From Arenibacter antarcticus (GTDB lineage Bacteria > Bacteroidota > Bacteroidia > Flavobacteriales > Flavobacteriaceae), in contig NZ_CP166679.1 in assembly GCF_041320605.1 (NCBI RefSeq), positions 2,108,001 through 2,172,000 of the forward strand: 64,000 bases of DNA, written 5' to 3'. The position numbers were made by a program, and so were the translations under genes. Shown here one piece after another: positions 28,381 to 38,484 of the stretch; the stretch's first letter is position 1, and each line of letters opens with the position of its first letter. The notes beneath the pieces are model-generated. The model was not told the origin of the DNA. It saw only the letters and a list, made by a program, of their open reading frames with translations, and searched no databases.

Positions 28381-29409
28381 TTATTTGATCAAGATACTCT
28401 TATAGCGATCCAAGTTCTTTAAAGCAATCCCAGTGCCTCTAACAACGGCTCTTAATGGGTCTTCTGCTATATATACGGGCAGATCGGTCTTTTGGGATAA
28501 ACGCCTGTCTAATCCTCTTAACATAGATCCGCCACCTGCTAAATAGATTCCTGTATTGTAAATGTCGGCTGCTAATTCTGGTGGTGTTTGCGATAAGGTT
28601 TCCATTACCGCATCCTCCACGCGTAAAATGGATTTGTCCAAGGCCTTGGCTATTTCCCGATAGGAAACGGATACTTGTTTGGGTTTCCCAGTAAGTAGGT
28701 CCCTTCCTTGAACCGACATTTCGTCGGGGGGCGTTTGCAAGTCTTCGGTTGCAGAGCCGATTGTTATTTTAATGTTCTCGGCAGTGCTTTCGCCAACATA
28801 CAAATTGTGTTGTGTACGCATATAATAGATGATGTCATTGGTAAATACATCACCCGCAATTTTAACAGACTTGTCGCAAACAATTCCTCCTAGCGCAATT
28901 ACTGCAATCTCAGTGGTTCCTCCACCTATGTCCACAATCATATTTCCTTTGGGTTGCATAATGTCCAAACCAATTCCGATGGCTGCTGCCATGGGTTCGT
29001 GGATCAAGTATACTTCCTTGCCATTTACTCGTTCTGCAGATTCCTTTACCGCTCTCATTTCCACTTCTGTAATTCCGGATGGAATACAGATTACCATGCG
29101 CAATGCAGGCGGAAACCATTTTTTCTTAAGGGCGGGGATGTTCTTAATAAACATCATTAGCATCTTTTCTGATGCATCGAAATCTGCGATTACACCATCT
29201 TTTAATGGTCTAATGGTCTTAATGTTCTCATGGGTCTTTCCTTGCATCATACTGGCTTCCTTGCCAACTGCAATGATTTTACCACTGATCCTATCCCGGG
29301 CAACAATAGATGGACTGTCTACAACAACTTTGTCGTTATGAATAATGAGGGTGTTAGCAGTTCCTAAATCTATCGCTATTTCCTCGGTTAAGAAATCGAA
29401 AAATCCCAT
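28381..29409 (-). CDS. mreB: Rod shape-determining protein MreB
   Basis: 342 residues, normal length. Actin-fold nucleotide blocks are visible: DLGTANTLI near the start, VDIGGGTTEIAVIALGGI about residue 160, and YLAGGGSMLRGLD near residue 290. It forms membrane-bound filaments that steer lateral-wall synthesis. A -7 box lies about 42 bases upstream, so mreBCD-mrdA-rodA may be transcribed independently of purH. Confidence 0.97.
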   Translation of the reverse strand: MGFFDFLTEEIAIDLGTANTLIIHNDKVVVDSPSIVARDRISGKIIAVGKEASMMQGKTHENIKTIRPLKDGVIADFDASEKMLMMFIKNIPALKKKWFPPALRMVICIPSGITEVEMRAVKESAERVNGKEVYLIHEPMAAAIGIGLDIMQPKGNMIVDIGGGTTEIAVIALGGIVCDKSVKIAGDVFTNDIIYYMRTQHNLYVGESTAENIKITIGSATEDLQTPPDEMSVQGRDLLTGKPKQVSVSYREIAKALDKSILRVEDAVMETLSQTPPELAADIYNTGIYLAGGGSMLRGLDRRLSQKTDLPVYIAEDPLRAVVRGTGIALKNLDRYKSILIK

Positions 29410-29450
29410 TTTTAGTAATTTGGTTTCAGTTTAAAAGTCAGTTTTACCGA

Positions 29451-29458
29451 CAAAAGTA
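29451..29458 (-). promoter_or_regulatory. -7 box upstream of mreB
   Basis: TACTTTTG on the minus strand, exact TAnnTTTG, in the 55-bp purH-mreB gap, about 42 bases before the mreB ATG. No clear -33 element. Confidence 0.45.
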
Positions 29459-29464
29459 ATGAAA

Positions 29465-30997
29465 TTAATGTTTAAAATGGCGGGTGCCAGTCATTACCAT
29501 GGAAATTCCATTTTCATTGCAATAATCGATGCTCAGCTGGTCTTTGATGGACCCTCCGGGTTGTATAACGCTAGAGACACCACTTTTATGCGCAATTTCT
29601 ACACAATCTGGAAAAGGGAAGAAGGCATCACTTGCCATAACGGCCCCATTTAAATCAAAATTAAACGATTTAGCTTTGTGAATTGCTTGGTTTAGGGCAT
29701 CTACACGGGATGTTTGTCCGGTGCCACTAGCAAATAACTGCTTGTTTTTTGCTAAGACTATAGTGTTACTTTTGGTGTGCTTACACAGTTTGGAGGCAAA
29801 TATTAAGTCTTCCAATTCCTGGTCGGTAGGATTTTCATTGGTAACATTAGTCAAGTCTTCCAAGGCATCTGTCTTGTTGTCCTTTTCCTGTAACAATACT
29901 CCGTTTAAACAAGTCCTTACCGTTGTGTCTGGTAGTGCTACTTCCTTTTTGATCAATATAATCCGGTTCTTTTTGCCTTTTAAAATTTCCAAGGCTTCTG
30001 GGGAATAGCTCGGTGCAATCACCACCTCGCAGAATAGGGAGTGGATTTCCGTGGCAGTAGCTTCATCAATCTCTACATTACTGATCAAGACACCTCCAAA
30101 GGCAGATACTGGGTCTCCAGCCAATGCATCTACATAGGCTTGTTTTATGGTTGAACGCGTAGCTAAGCCACAGGCGTTGTTATGCTTTAAAATAGCAAAG
30201 GTAGGCTCGTTTTGTTTAAATTCTTCGATGAGATTTACCGCGGCATCTACATCCAATAGGTTGTTGTAGGATAGCTCCTTGCCATTTAATTTTTGAAACA
30301 TGGCGTCAAAATCTCCAAAGAAAAATCCCTTTTGGTGTGGATTCTCCCCGTAGCGTAATACCTGTCCGTTGGTTTCGCTCAATTTTAAAGTAGGCTGCCC
30401 ATGATCTTTATTGAAATAATTGAAGATCGCTGAATCGTAATGAGATGAAATATTAAAAGATTTAGTTGCAAAACGCCTACGTTCTTCCAAAGTAGTGCTT
30501 CCGTTACCATTTGTTATTATTTCCAACACCTCGTCATAATCGTTCATTGAGGATACGCAAAGGGTATCCTTGTAGTTTTTAGCTGCAGCGCGTATCAATG
30601 AAATACCGCCTATGTCAATTTTTTCAATAATTTCTTGTTCTGGAGCACCACTGGCAACTGTTTTTTCAAACGGATATAGGTCCACGATAACAATATCCAA
30701 CTGTGGAATTCCATATTCCTTCAACTGGTCCTGGTCTCCTTGGTTGTCCTGACGGTTAAGAATTCCCCCAAACACTTTAGGGTGTAAGGTTTTAACCCTA
30801 CCTCCTAATATGGAAGGATAGCTGGTAACGTCCTCCACAGGAACCACATCAATGCCCAATTCCTTAATAAACTGTTCCGTGCCACCAGTAGAATAGATGG
30901 TGATTCCCAACTCGTTAAACTTTTTCACTAAAGGTGCTAACCCATCTTTATGGAATACAGAGATTAAGGCCGATGTAGCTTTTTTTGGAGTGCTCAT
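29465..30997 (-). CDS. purH: Bifunctional AICAR transformylase / IMP cyclohydrolase
   Basis: 510 residues. The N-terminal MGS-like IMP cyclohydrolase domain (about 1-190; STGGTEQFIKELGI, GGRVKTLHPKVFGG) is followed by the AICAR transformylase domain with the KHNNACG active-site block and a C-terminal SDAFFPFPD stretch. It carries out the last two steps of purine synthesis to IMP. First gene of the run leading into mreBCD-mrdA-rodA, a pairing common in flavobacteria. Confidence 0.97.
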   Translation of the reverse strand: MSTPKKATSALISVFHKDGLAPLVKKFNELGITIYSTGGTEQFIKELGIDVVPVEDVTSYPSILGGRVKTLHPKVFGGILNRQDNQGDQDQLKEYGIPQLDIVIVDLYPFEKTVASGAPEQEIIEKIDIGGISLIRAAAKNYKDTLCVSSMNDYDEVLEIITNGNGSTTLEERRRFATKSFNISSHYDSAIFNYFNKDHGQPTLKLSETNGQVLRYGENPHQKGFFFGDFDAMFQKLNGKELSYNNLLDVDAAVNLIEEFKQNEPTFAILKHNNACGLATRSTIKQAYVDALAGDPVSAFGGVLISNVEIDEATATEIHSLFCEVVIAPSYSPEALEILKGKKNRIILIKKEVALPDTTVRTCLNGVLLQEKDNKTDALEDLTNVTNENPTDQELEDLIFASKLCKHTKSNTIVLAKNKQLFASGTGQTSRVDALNQAIHKAKSFNFDLNGAVMASDAFFPFPDCVEIAHKSGVSSVIQPGGSIKDQLSIDYCNENGISMVMTGTRHFKH

Positions 30998-31032
30998 TTT
31001 TTTTGTGCTTGTTGTTATAAATTATAAGCCCA

Positions 31033-31040
31033 CAAAAGTA
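31033..31040 (-). promoter_or_regulatory. -7 box upstream of purH
   Basis: TACTTTTG on the minus strand, exact TAnnTTTG, about 35 bases before the purH ATG. A T-run sits roughly 19 bases upstream in the -33 position. Confidence 0.5.
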
Positions 31041-31090
31041 ATTTTTTTGTGCTTAAAAACAGCAGGTTTAACAACAATCGACTTAAAGTT

Positions 31091-31543
31091 TTAATAAATT
31101 TTTGCTACTTCTTGGTTGATGTATTCCAAAAAGCGCTCATCTTCCTCGGAAAAGGGATCTGGAGTGTTTGAATCTATATCTATTTGCCCAATGTTTTTTC
31201 CATTTACAAAAAGGGGGACTACTATCTCGGCCTTTACTGTAATACTGCAGGCAATATAATTGTCTTGGGCGCCTACATCGGGCACTACGAAGTTTTTGTT
31301 GGATACCGCCACCTGACCACAAATGCCCTTTCCAAAAGGAATTATGGTGTGGTCCGTTGGAGTCCCTGCATAAGGCCCCAATTTAAGTTCTTCCTTATTG
31401 CCGTTCCTAAAATAAAATCCGACCCAATCGTAATAGGGCACGTTTTCTTTTAACAATTCGCAGATGGCCAGTAGTTTTTCGTTGGTATCCTTGTCTGATT
31501 CCTTTATAATATCCGATACTTTTGATTTTAATTGATGGAGCAT
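31091..31543 (-). CDS. GAF domain protein, free methionine-(R)-sulfoxide reductase-like
   Basis: 150 residues, a single GAF domain matching the YebR/fRMsr family: YYDWVGFYF, GPYAGTP, IPFGKGICGQVA, VVPDV and EIVVPLFVNGKNIGQIDIDS. Enzymes of this family reduce free methionine sulfoxide using three cysteines. Here Cys75 (GICG) and Cys99 (IACS, the expected catalytic position) are kept, but the third position (around residue 65, TDHT) is not Cys. Activity is therefore plausible but the disulfide relay would differ. Standalone; 93 bp upstream of purH's start region on the same strand. Confidence 0.85.
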   Translation of the reverse strand: MLHQLKSKVSDIIKESDKDTNEKLLAICELLKENVPYYDWVGFYFRNGNKEELKLGPYAGTPTDHTIIPFGKGICGQVAVSNKNFVVPDVGAQDNYIACSITVKAEIVVPLFVNGKNIGQIDIDSNTPDPFSEEDERFLEYINQEVAKIY

Positions 31544-31670
31544 AAGAAAGTTTTCATCAAAATTAATTCAAATTATATATTTCTAGGCGCTAGAATGATA
31601 TAATTAAACAATATTATGGCGTATTTAAAGTTTATTGTTTTGTAGAAATATTAGGGCCACAATATTTGAT

Positions 31671-31678
31671 TATTTTTG
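31671..31678 (+). promoter_or_regulatory. -7 box directly before the HYC_CC_PP gene
   Basis: TATTTTTG, exact TAnnTTTG, ending 5 bases before the ATG at 31684; predicts a leaderless or nearly leaderless transcript for the metal-handling trio. Confidence 0.5.
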
Positions 31679-31683
31679 CACCG

Positions 31684-32100
31684 ATGAAACAAGTATTTCG
31701 TAAATTAATATCCTTGCTGCTGGCATTTTTCATCTTTGCCGCTACCGTCTCTTGGACGGTAGAAATACATTATTGCCTAGGCCATCTTGTAGACATTGCC
31801 CTTTTTCAAAAGGCAGAAAGTTGTGGTATGAATATCATAGCGAACCAAGGAGTGGCGTCTATTAATTTAGAGTCCCTCCATTGTTGCAGTGATGAGGTAA
31901 TTTCCATTAAGGGCTTAGAAGACTTGACGTATTCTGTTAAGGACTTTAAGTTGGCGTTGCCATTTGTTTTTACGGTGCCGTTAAATACGCAAATCCATTT
32001 TCTTGAGGCAAACGGTTTACTTCCCATTCCTATAATCTACAGTCCGCCACCCATATTTTTAGGTGACATACATGTGCTTCAACAGGTTTTTCTTATTTGA
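31684..32100 (+). CDS. HYC_CC_PP family exported protein
   Basis: 138 residues from the ATG at 31684 (an upstream in-frame ATG at 31666 lies before the -7 box and is not favoured). An N-terminal hydrophobic segment (about 8-26) exports or anchors it. The motifs that name the family are present: His29-Tyr-Cys31, His66-Cys67-Cys68 and a YSPPPI run near the C-terminus. Its biochemical role is not established. It is followed 97 bp later by a TonB receptor and then by a heavy-metal-associated protein, so a role in thiophilic metal (for example copper) handling is a reasonable inference. Confidence 0.8.
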   Translation: MKQVFRKLISLLLAFFIFAATVSWTVEIHYCLGHLVDIALFQKAESCGMNIIANQGVASINLESLHCCSDEVISIKGLEDLTYSVKDFKLALPFVFTVPLNTQIHFLEANGLLPIPIIYSPPPIFLGDIHVLQQVFLI

Positions 32101-32197
32101 TTTTAAATTAGGTGTTTACACTGTCTATCCGTTCTATTTAATGGGAAGGAAAGTTGTTTAGTGTGTATGTGTTTTACTAATATTTAAATCTAATTAA

Positions 32198-34435
32198 GTG
32201 AGGAATTTTTTAATTGTTATTTTATTTAGTCTGCCATTTCTGGTCTTTTCTCAAAGGAATATTGAGGGTGTAATTTTAGAATCCAATCCGGGAAATAAGT
32301 CCCTTGGATTATCGGGTGCCAATGTTTATTGGTTAAATTCCCAAATAGGGACCATAAGTAGGGAGGATGGTAGTTTTGTTATCCCTTTTAAGCCAGAATA
32401 TGATCAATTGGTGATTAGTTATGTAGGGTTTCAATCCGATACCTTAGCCGTAACCACGCCTCAAAAGCTACGCCATTGGCTAAAGCCTTCCAACGCGTTA
32501 GAGGAGGTAGTGGTCCAAAAGAAGCGAGATGCATTGCAGAAGTCCTATTTTAGTCCCCAGAATGTGGTTACGATTAACAGTGCGGAATTGTTAAAGGCAG
32601 CCTGTTGTAATTTATCCGAAAGTTTTGAGACCAATCCGTCTATAGATGTCAATTTTTCCGACGCCCTTACCGGAACCAAACAGATCCAGATGTTGGGACT
32701 TACCAGTCCTTATTTATTGATAACCCAAGAGAATATCCCCATGGTACGCGGTGCCTCACAGGTGTACGGACTTAGTTTTACTCCGGGGACATGGGTAGAA
32801 AGTATTCAGATTACCAAAGGGGCAGGGAGTGTTGTAAATGGGTACGAGAGTATATCTGGGCAGATAAATGCAGAGCTAGTTAAGCCCCTAACGGATAAGC
32901 GTCTTTTTGTTAATGGTTATGCCAATATGAATGGCAGGCTGGAATTGAATACCCATCTGAATCATGCTATAAGCGACAAATGGAGCACTGGACTTTACTT
33001 GCATGGAAATTACAGGAATGCTAAGGAGGATGAAAATAGAGATGGTTTTTTAGATGCCCCGCTGGGGAATCAAATCAATATCTTAAACAGATGGCAATAC
33101 CAAAACCCAGAAAAAGGATGGGTTAGTTTCTTTAATCTGAGATTTTTGAATGATGAAAAACAGGCAGGTGAGACCAATTTTAATCCAAATACCGATAAAT
33201 TCACCTCTAATTCCTGGGGTAGTGAAATAGATACTCGCAGGTTTGATTCTTCCTTAAAGGTAGGATATGTTTTTCCAGAACTCCCGTTTCAGAGTGTAGG
33301 CATTCAATCTGCCTATAGTTTGCATATGCAGGATTCCTATTTTGGTTTTAACCGCTATAATATAGATCATGAAAGCAGTTATACCAGCTTGCTCTTTAGT
33401 TCAATCATTGGTGATACCCGAAGCAAATTTAAGACAGGGTTTTCCTTTGCTTATGACAGCTATACGGAAATGGTGAATACCTTGGATTTTTCTAGGGAAG
33501 ATAAGTCTCTAGGTGCATTTTTCGAATACAGTTATGACGATTTAAAGAAAGTAAGCCTAACAGCGGGTATTAGGGTGGACAGCCACAATAATCTAGGGAA
33601 CTTTGTTACTCCAAGACTCCATGTTCGTTATCTGCCTTGGGAGCGAGGGAGTATTAAGGGTTCTATAGGACGTGGGAGACGTGCGGCTAATATATTTGCT
33701 GAGAACCAACAAATGTTTGGTTCCGCTCGGGAAATTGAGATCTTGGGACAAGAAGGAAGCGTCTACGGGCTTGATGCGGAGGATGCTTGGAATTACGGTA
33801 TTGGTTTTCTTCAGGGCTTTACCTTATTCCAAAGGCCTGGAAGTTTTGCGTTGGATTACTATATCACCGATTTTAGAAATCAGGTAGTTGTGGATTGGGA
33901 GAACCCCCAAGCGATTTTGTTCTATAATCTAGATGGAAAAAGTGCGGCTAGGAGTCTTCAGTTAGAGGTTAACCATGAGGTTTTAAAGAATGTTGAGTTG
34001 AGGACTGCTTATAAGTTCTATGATGTGGAAACGGACTATGTTTCTGGTTCCCTACAGAAGCCTTTGCAGGCGCAGCATCGTTTTTTTGCCAATATTGGCT
34101 ATGTGACTAAGCTAAAGGAAAACGGTTCCCAATGGCGATTGGATTATACCTTGCACGTACTGGGAAAACAGCGTTTACCGAATACGAACAGTAATCCAGT
34201 AGCGTACCAATTGGGAGAATATTCACCTTCATATAGTTTGATGAATGCCCAAATGACGAAAGTCTTTTCGGACAGTTTTGAAATTTATATAGGTGGGGAA
34301 AACTTAACGGATTACGTTCAGGATAGGCCGGTGTTAGGGGCAGAGGATCCTTTTGGGGTCAATTTTGATACTACTATTATTTACGGTCCTACCATGGGTA
34401 GGATGTTTTATGCGGGATTTAGATATAAATTATAA
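32198..34435 (+). CDS. TonB-dependent receptor, metal-associated type
   Basis: 745 residues starting at a GTG (no ATG available before the signal peptide, which ends LVFSQ near residue 19). A CarboxypepD_reg-like domain (about 20-100) precedes the plug (about 115-230) and a beta-barrel ending in an aromatic residue-rich strand (AGFRYKL). The plug opens with an unusual Cys136-Cys137 pair (AACCNLSESFE). It should bring a ligand across the outer membrane with TonB energy. The ligand is not deducible from this protein alone, but its neighbours carry metal-binding cysteines. Confidence 0.9.
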   Translation: MRNFLIVILFSLPFLVFSQRNIEGVILESNPGNKSLGLSGANVYWLNSQIGTISREDGSFVIPFKPEYDQLVISYVGFQSDTLAVTTPQKLRHWLKPSNALEEVVVQKKRDALQKSYFSPQNVVTINSAELLKAACCNLSESFETNPSIDVNFSDALTGTKQIQMLGLTSPYLLITQENIPMVRGASQVYGLSFTPGTWVESIQITKGAGSVVNGYESISGQINAELVKPLTDKRLFVNGYANMNGRLELNTHLNHAISDKWSTGLYLHGNYRNAKEDENRDGFLDAPLGNQINILNRWQYQNPEKGWVSFFNLRFLNDEKQAGETNFNPNTDKFTSNSWGSEIDTRRFDSSLKVGYVFPELPFQSVGIQSAYSLHMQDSYFGFNRYNIDHESSYTSLLFSSIIGDTRSKFKTGFSFAYDSYTEMVNTLDFSREDKSLGAFFEYSYDDLKKVSLTAGIRVDSHNNLGNFVTPRLHVRYLPWERGSIKGSIGRGRRAANIFAENQQMFGSAREIEILGQEGSVYGLDAEDAWNYGIGFLQGFTLFQRPGSFALDYYITDFRNQVVVDWENPQAILFYNLDGKSAARSLQLEVNHEVLKNVELRTAYKFYDVETDYVSGSLQKPLQAQHRFFANIGYVTKLKENGSQWRLDYTLHVLGKQRLPNTNSNPVAYQLGEYSPSYSLMNAQMTKVFSDSFEIYIGGENLTDYVQDRPVLGAEDPFGVNFDTTIIYGPTMGRMFYAGFRYKL

Positions 34436-34469
34436 CTTTGCTGATTGCTAATCGTTTAAACAGAAAAAG

Positions 34470-34832
34470 ATGAAAATTAAAAATACAATATTGGGTTTTG
34501 CGTTCGCTGCTTTATCAATGGTAGCTTATGGGCAGGAAAAGAATAAAAAAATAAGCTTTGAGGTAAATGGAAAGTGCTCTATGTGTAAAGAGCGGATAGA
34601 AGAGGCAGCCCTAGGGGTGAAGGGGGTGAAATTTGCCTCTTGGGATATCCCTACCCATCAGTTATCCTTAATCTTAAACGAACGTAAAACAAATTCTATG
34701 AAGGTTAAAACGGCCCTAGTAGCGGTAGGGCACGATACTGAGGAGCTTAAGGCGACCGAAGTGGCCTATGATGGTATACATCCATGTTGCAAGTATAGAG
34801 AGGACAATTCTGACGATGGAAAGCATCACTAG
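34470..34832 (+). CDS. Periplasmic heavy-metal-associated (HMA) domain protein
   Basis: 120 residues with a signal peptide ending near VAYG-Q. The HMA fold has its metal motif GKCSMC (Cys36, Cys39), as in copper chaperones of the Atx1/CopZ family, and a C-terminal tail HPCCKYRE (Cys106, Cys107) ending in Asp/His residues (DDGKHH), a further potential metal ligand. It lies 34 bp after the TonB receptor and ends the operon. Likely binds Cu+ or another soft metal in the periplasm. Confidence 0.88.
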   Translation: MKIKNTILGFAFAALSMVAYGQEKNKKISFEVNGKCSMCKERIEEAALGVKGVKFASWDIPTHQLSLILNERKTNSMKVKTALVAVGHDTEELKATEVAYDGIHPCCKYREDNSDDGKHH

Positions 34833-34849
34833 GGTTTAGTGTTTTTTTA

Positions 34850-34972
34850 TTTTACTTACCAAGTGAGATTTGAATGCTCTGAGGCTTGCCTGTCCGTTCC
34901 GTTTAGGAGGGCGTGGAAATGTTATTTATAGTTTCCTTCCGATGCCCTATGGGCATGCTCAGAGGAAATTGA
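34850..34972. repeat. Dispersed intergenic repeat, copy B
   Basis: Second copy of the element at 21219-21318, with the same left block (TTTTACT...GTGAGATTTxAATGC) and right block (TAGTTTCCxTCCGATGCC...GGxAAATTGA) but a longer, unrelated middle. Ends 8 bases before a terminator. Confidence 0.7.
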
Positions 34973-34979
34973 CAAAAGC

Positions 34980-35015
34980 AAAAAGCCGTCCTTGAAATTT
35001 CAAGGACGGCTTTTT
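34980..35015. terminator. Bidirectional terminator HMA gene / groEL
   Basis: A perfect 36-base palindrome, centre between 34997 and 34998 (AAAAAGCCGTCCTTGAAA and complement). It carries T-runs on both strands and separates the convergent HMA operon and groEL. Confidence 0.9.
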
Positions 35016-35038
35016 AAATTCTATTGGCATGTTGCCAA

Positions 35039-36670
<1,632 letters not shown>

Positions 36671-36767
36671 TTAATTTTGTATTATTTGGTCCCGTGAGAA
36701 CGGGAACCTGTTTGTTTTAAAAAAAGTTTTAAGGGATTCCCAACCTTCGCGGGAATTGAAAAAACGA

Positions 36768-37046
36768 TTATATGACCGCTAGGATATCGCTCTCGCGCAT
36801 CATTAGGTATTCAGAGCCTTCCAATTTTAGCTCCGTACCAGCATATTTGCCATATAGTACAGTATCTCCAACTTTAAGGGTTACTTTTTCGTCCTTAGTA
36901 CCAGGACCAACAGCTACTACTTTACCTTTTTGTGGTTTTTCTTTTGCGGTATCTGGAATGAAAAGACCTGATGCAGTCTTTGTTTCGGCAGCCATAGGCT
37001 CAATAAGAACTCTATCCGCTAATGGTTTAATGCTAACTTTAGCCAT
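36768..37046 (-). CDS. groES: Co-chaperonin GroES
   Basis: 92 residues. [11 protein letters not shown] start, mobile-loop region [17 protein letters not shown] and [23 protein letters not shown] end are typical. A sigma-54-like promoter stands 39 bases upstream of the ATG. Confidence 0.98.
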   Translation of the reverse strand: MAKVSIKPLADRVLIEPMAAETKTASGLFIPDTAKEKPQKGKVVAVGPGTKDEKVTLKVGDTVLYGKYAGTELKLEGSEYLMMRESDILAVI

Positions 37047-37084
37047 ATTATTTAAATTTTAGGTTTTTAAGTTTCCTTGATGAT

Positions 37085-37100
37085 GGCAGAAATTATGCCA
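37085..37100 (-). promoter_or_regulatory. Candidate sigma-54 (-24/-12) promoter of groESL
   Basis: TGGCATAATTTCTGCC on the minus strand: GG and GC are separated by exactly 10 bases, as sigma-54 RNA polymerase requires, and TGGCA plus TGC match the consensus. The predicted start of transcription falls about 28 bases before the groES ATG. The element is also an inverted repeat, so a repressor or activator site is the alternative reading. No TAnnTTTG box is visible in this gap. Confidence 0.6.
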
Positions 37101-37129
37101 TTAGTGAAAAACTGACACTTTGTTGAATG

Positions 37130-37164
37130 AAAAATGCCAGCTTGTCACTAAAGCTGGCATTTTT
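37130..37164 (-). terminator. Terminator after secG
   Basis: AAAAATGCCAGCTT / AAGCTGGCATTTTT hairpin with a 7-base loop (37144-37150) and a U-run in the minus direction, between secG and the groES promoter. Confidence 0.85.
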
Positions 37165-37187
37165 AAAAATTATATGTCTTTTAATCC

Positions 37188-37547
37188 TTATTCTACGCTA
37201 TCCGATGGCTTGTTGGCAGGTGTTGTTATTGGAGTCACTGGTAAGGCTTCCTGAGTAGTATTCTCTATAGGATCGCCATTTAGCAATTTTGAATCGGAAC
37301 CACTAAAGCTTCCTTTGAGAGCAACGTTAGAAAGTAAGATCAATACCACCAAAATAGTTGCTAAGGTCCATGTGCTCCTGTCTAAGAAGTCGCCTGTTTT
37401 TTTAACACCGCCCACAACCTGACTTCCACCACCTCCAAAAGAAGATGATAAACCGCCACCTTTAGGGTTTTGTACCATAATAACGAGCATTAGTAATAGA
37501 CACACTAGGATGATCAGTACCAAGAATATTGTAAATGTTGTATTCAT
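37188..37547 (-). CDS. secG: Preprotein translocase subunit SecG
   Basis: 119 residues. Two membrane helices (about 3-25 and 58-80) flank the conserved QNPKGGGLSSSFGGGGSQ loop. The tail is polar and Pro/Thr-rich, as in other Bacteroidota SecG proteins. It assists SecYEG during protein export. Follows a TPR protein by 4 bp. Confidence 0.95.
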   Translation of the reverse strand: MNTTFTIFLVLIILVCLLLMLVIMVQNPKGGGLSSSFGGGGSQVVGGVKKTGDFLDRSTWTLATILVVLILLSNVALKGSFSGSDSKLLNGDPIENTTQEALPVTPITTPANKPSDSVE

Positions 37548-37551
37548 TAAA

Positions 37552-38481
37552 TTATGTATTTTCTTGTTGTAATTTTTCTACCGATTTTATTCGGTCTGCA
37601 AAGAAACTACTTTTTTCTGGATATTTCAAACTTAAAATTTTGTAAGCTTGAATAGCTTTTTTGTATTTTTTTTGTTCTAAATACACTTTTGCCAAAGTAG
37701 CGGTCATCAATTCGTTCTGGTCAAAGGTCAATGATTCCTTGATAGATACTTTCTTGATGTTATCTTTTGGGACGATCTTGGGATTGGTTTGAATGAACTT
37801 GTCTATGAGGTCAAAATTTTTCTTTTTGTGCTCAGTAAGTTTTGTAGAAGGCTTGGTTTTATTGACTTCTGATTGGGTTTTAGTAGTTTTTGTTGCTACT
37901 TTCTCGTTGCTGGTTGTTTGATTGGTGAGTTGTAGCCATTCCCCGAACGAATATTTCTCTTTCTTGGAGAAATTCAATGGTTTCCCTATCTCCAGTACTT
38001 CTTCAGCTTTTTTTTTATCCTCTGAGAGGGATTGGTCTATTTTCGGGTCCTTTGAAGAGAAGAGGGAAGGGTCTAGAATTTGGTCGGCATCCTTCGACGT
38101 TCTTGGCCAAGGTTCATCCTCAGAAGTTTCAATCAGGGATTTTCCTTCTTGAAACTCGGATTTAATTTCTTCAGATATGGTAATGGTATCGTTCAGAGTG
38201 GTAGCCTTTCCCGAAATGGAATCCGCAATATTGTTCTGAAGAAAGTCCTTGGAGGTGATGAAATCAAACAAGATATCCCTATCTGCGGTATAAGCGGCCG
38301 TAAGTTTAAGGGCGTTGTTGTATTTAAAGCTGTTTAAGTTTTTTAAGCCTTTTAGGTGCATGGCTCTAGCGGCTTGGAAATAGGGATATTCTTCCAGAAT
38401 ATCCTCCAACTGATTGGTTTGAACAGGTGAGACTAGCTTATCCGGGTTCTGTAATAGATATGTGAAGTCCTGTACATTCAT
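37552..38481 (-). CDS. TPR-containing protein of unknown function
   Basis: 309 residues. The N-terminal ~95 residues form a conserved helical block (LLQNPDKLVSP, EYPYFQAARAMHLKGLKN); the middle (about 95-240) is polar and low in complexity, probably disordered; and a single TPR-like helical hairpin lies near the end (AKVYLEQKKYKKAIQAYKIL). No signal peptide. It sits between lptE and secG, 3 and 4 bp from them, so it is co-expressed with envelope-assembly genes. Function unknown. Confidence 0.82.
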   Translation of the reverse strand: MNVQDFTYLLQNPDKLVSPVQTNQLEDILEEYPYFQAARAMHLKGLKNLNSFKYNNALKLTAAYTADRDILFDFITSKDFLQNNIADSISGKATTLNDTITISEEIKSEFQEGKSLIETSEDEPWPRTSKDADQILDPSLFSSKDPKIDQSLSEDKKKAEEVLEIGKPLNFSKKEKYSFGEWLQLTNQTTSNEKVATKTTKTQSEVNKTKPSTKLTEHKKKNFDLIDKFIQTNPKIVPKDNIKKVSIKESLTFDQNELMTATLAKVYLEQKKYKKAIQAYKILSLKYPEKSSFFADRIKSVEKLQQENT

Positions 38482-38484
38482 AAT

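Noticed and set aside
28829-29341. 170-codon open frame antisense to mreB
   Set aside because: Shadow of a highly conserved gene; low-complexity Ser/Ile-rich product without motifs.
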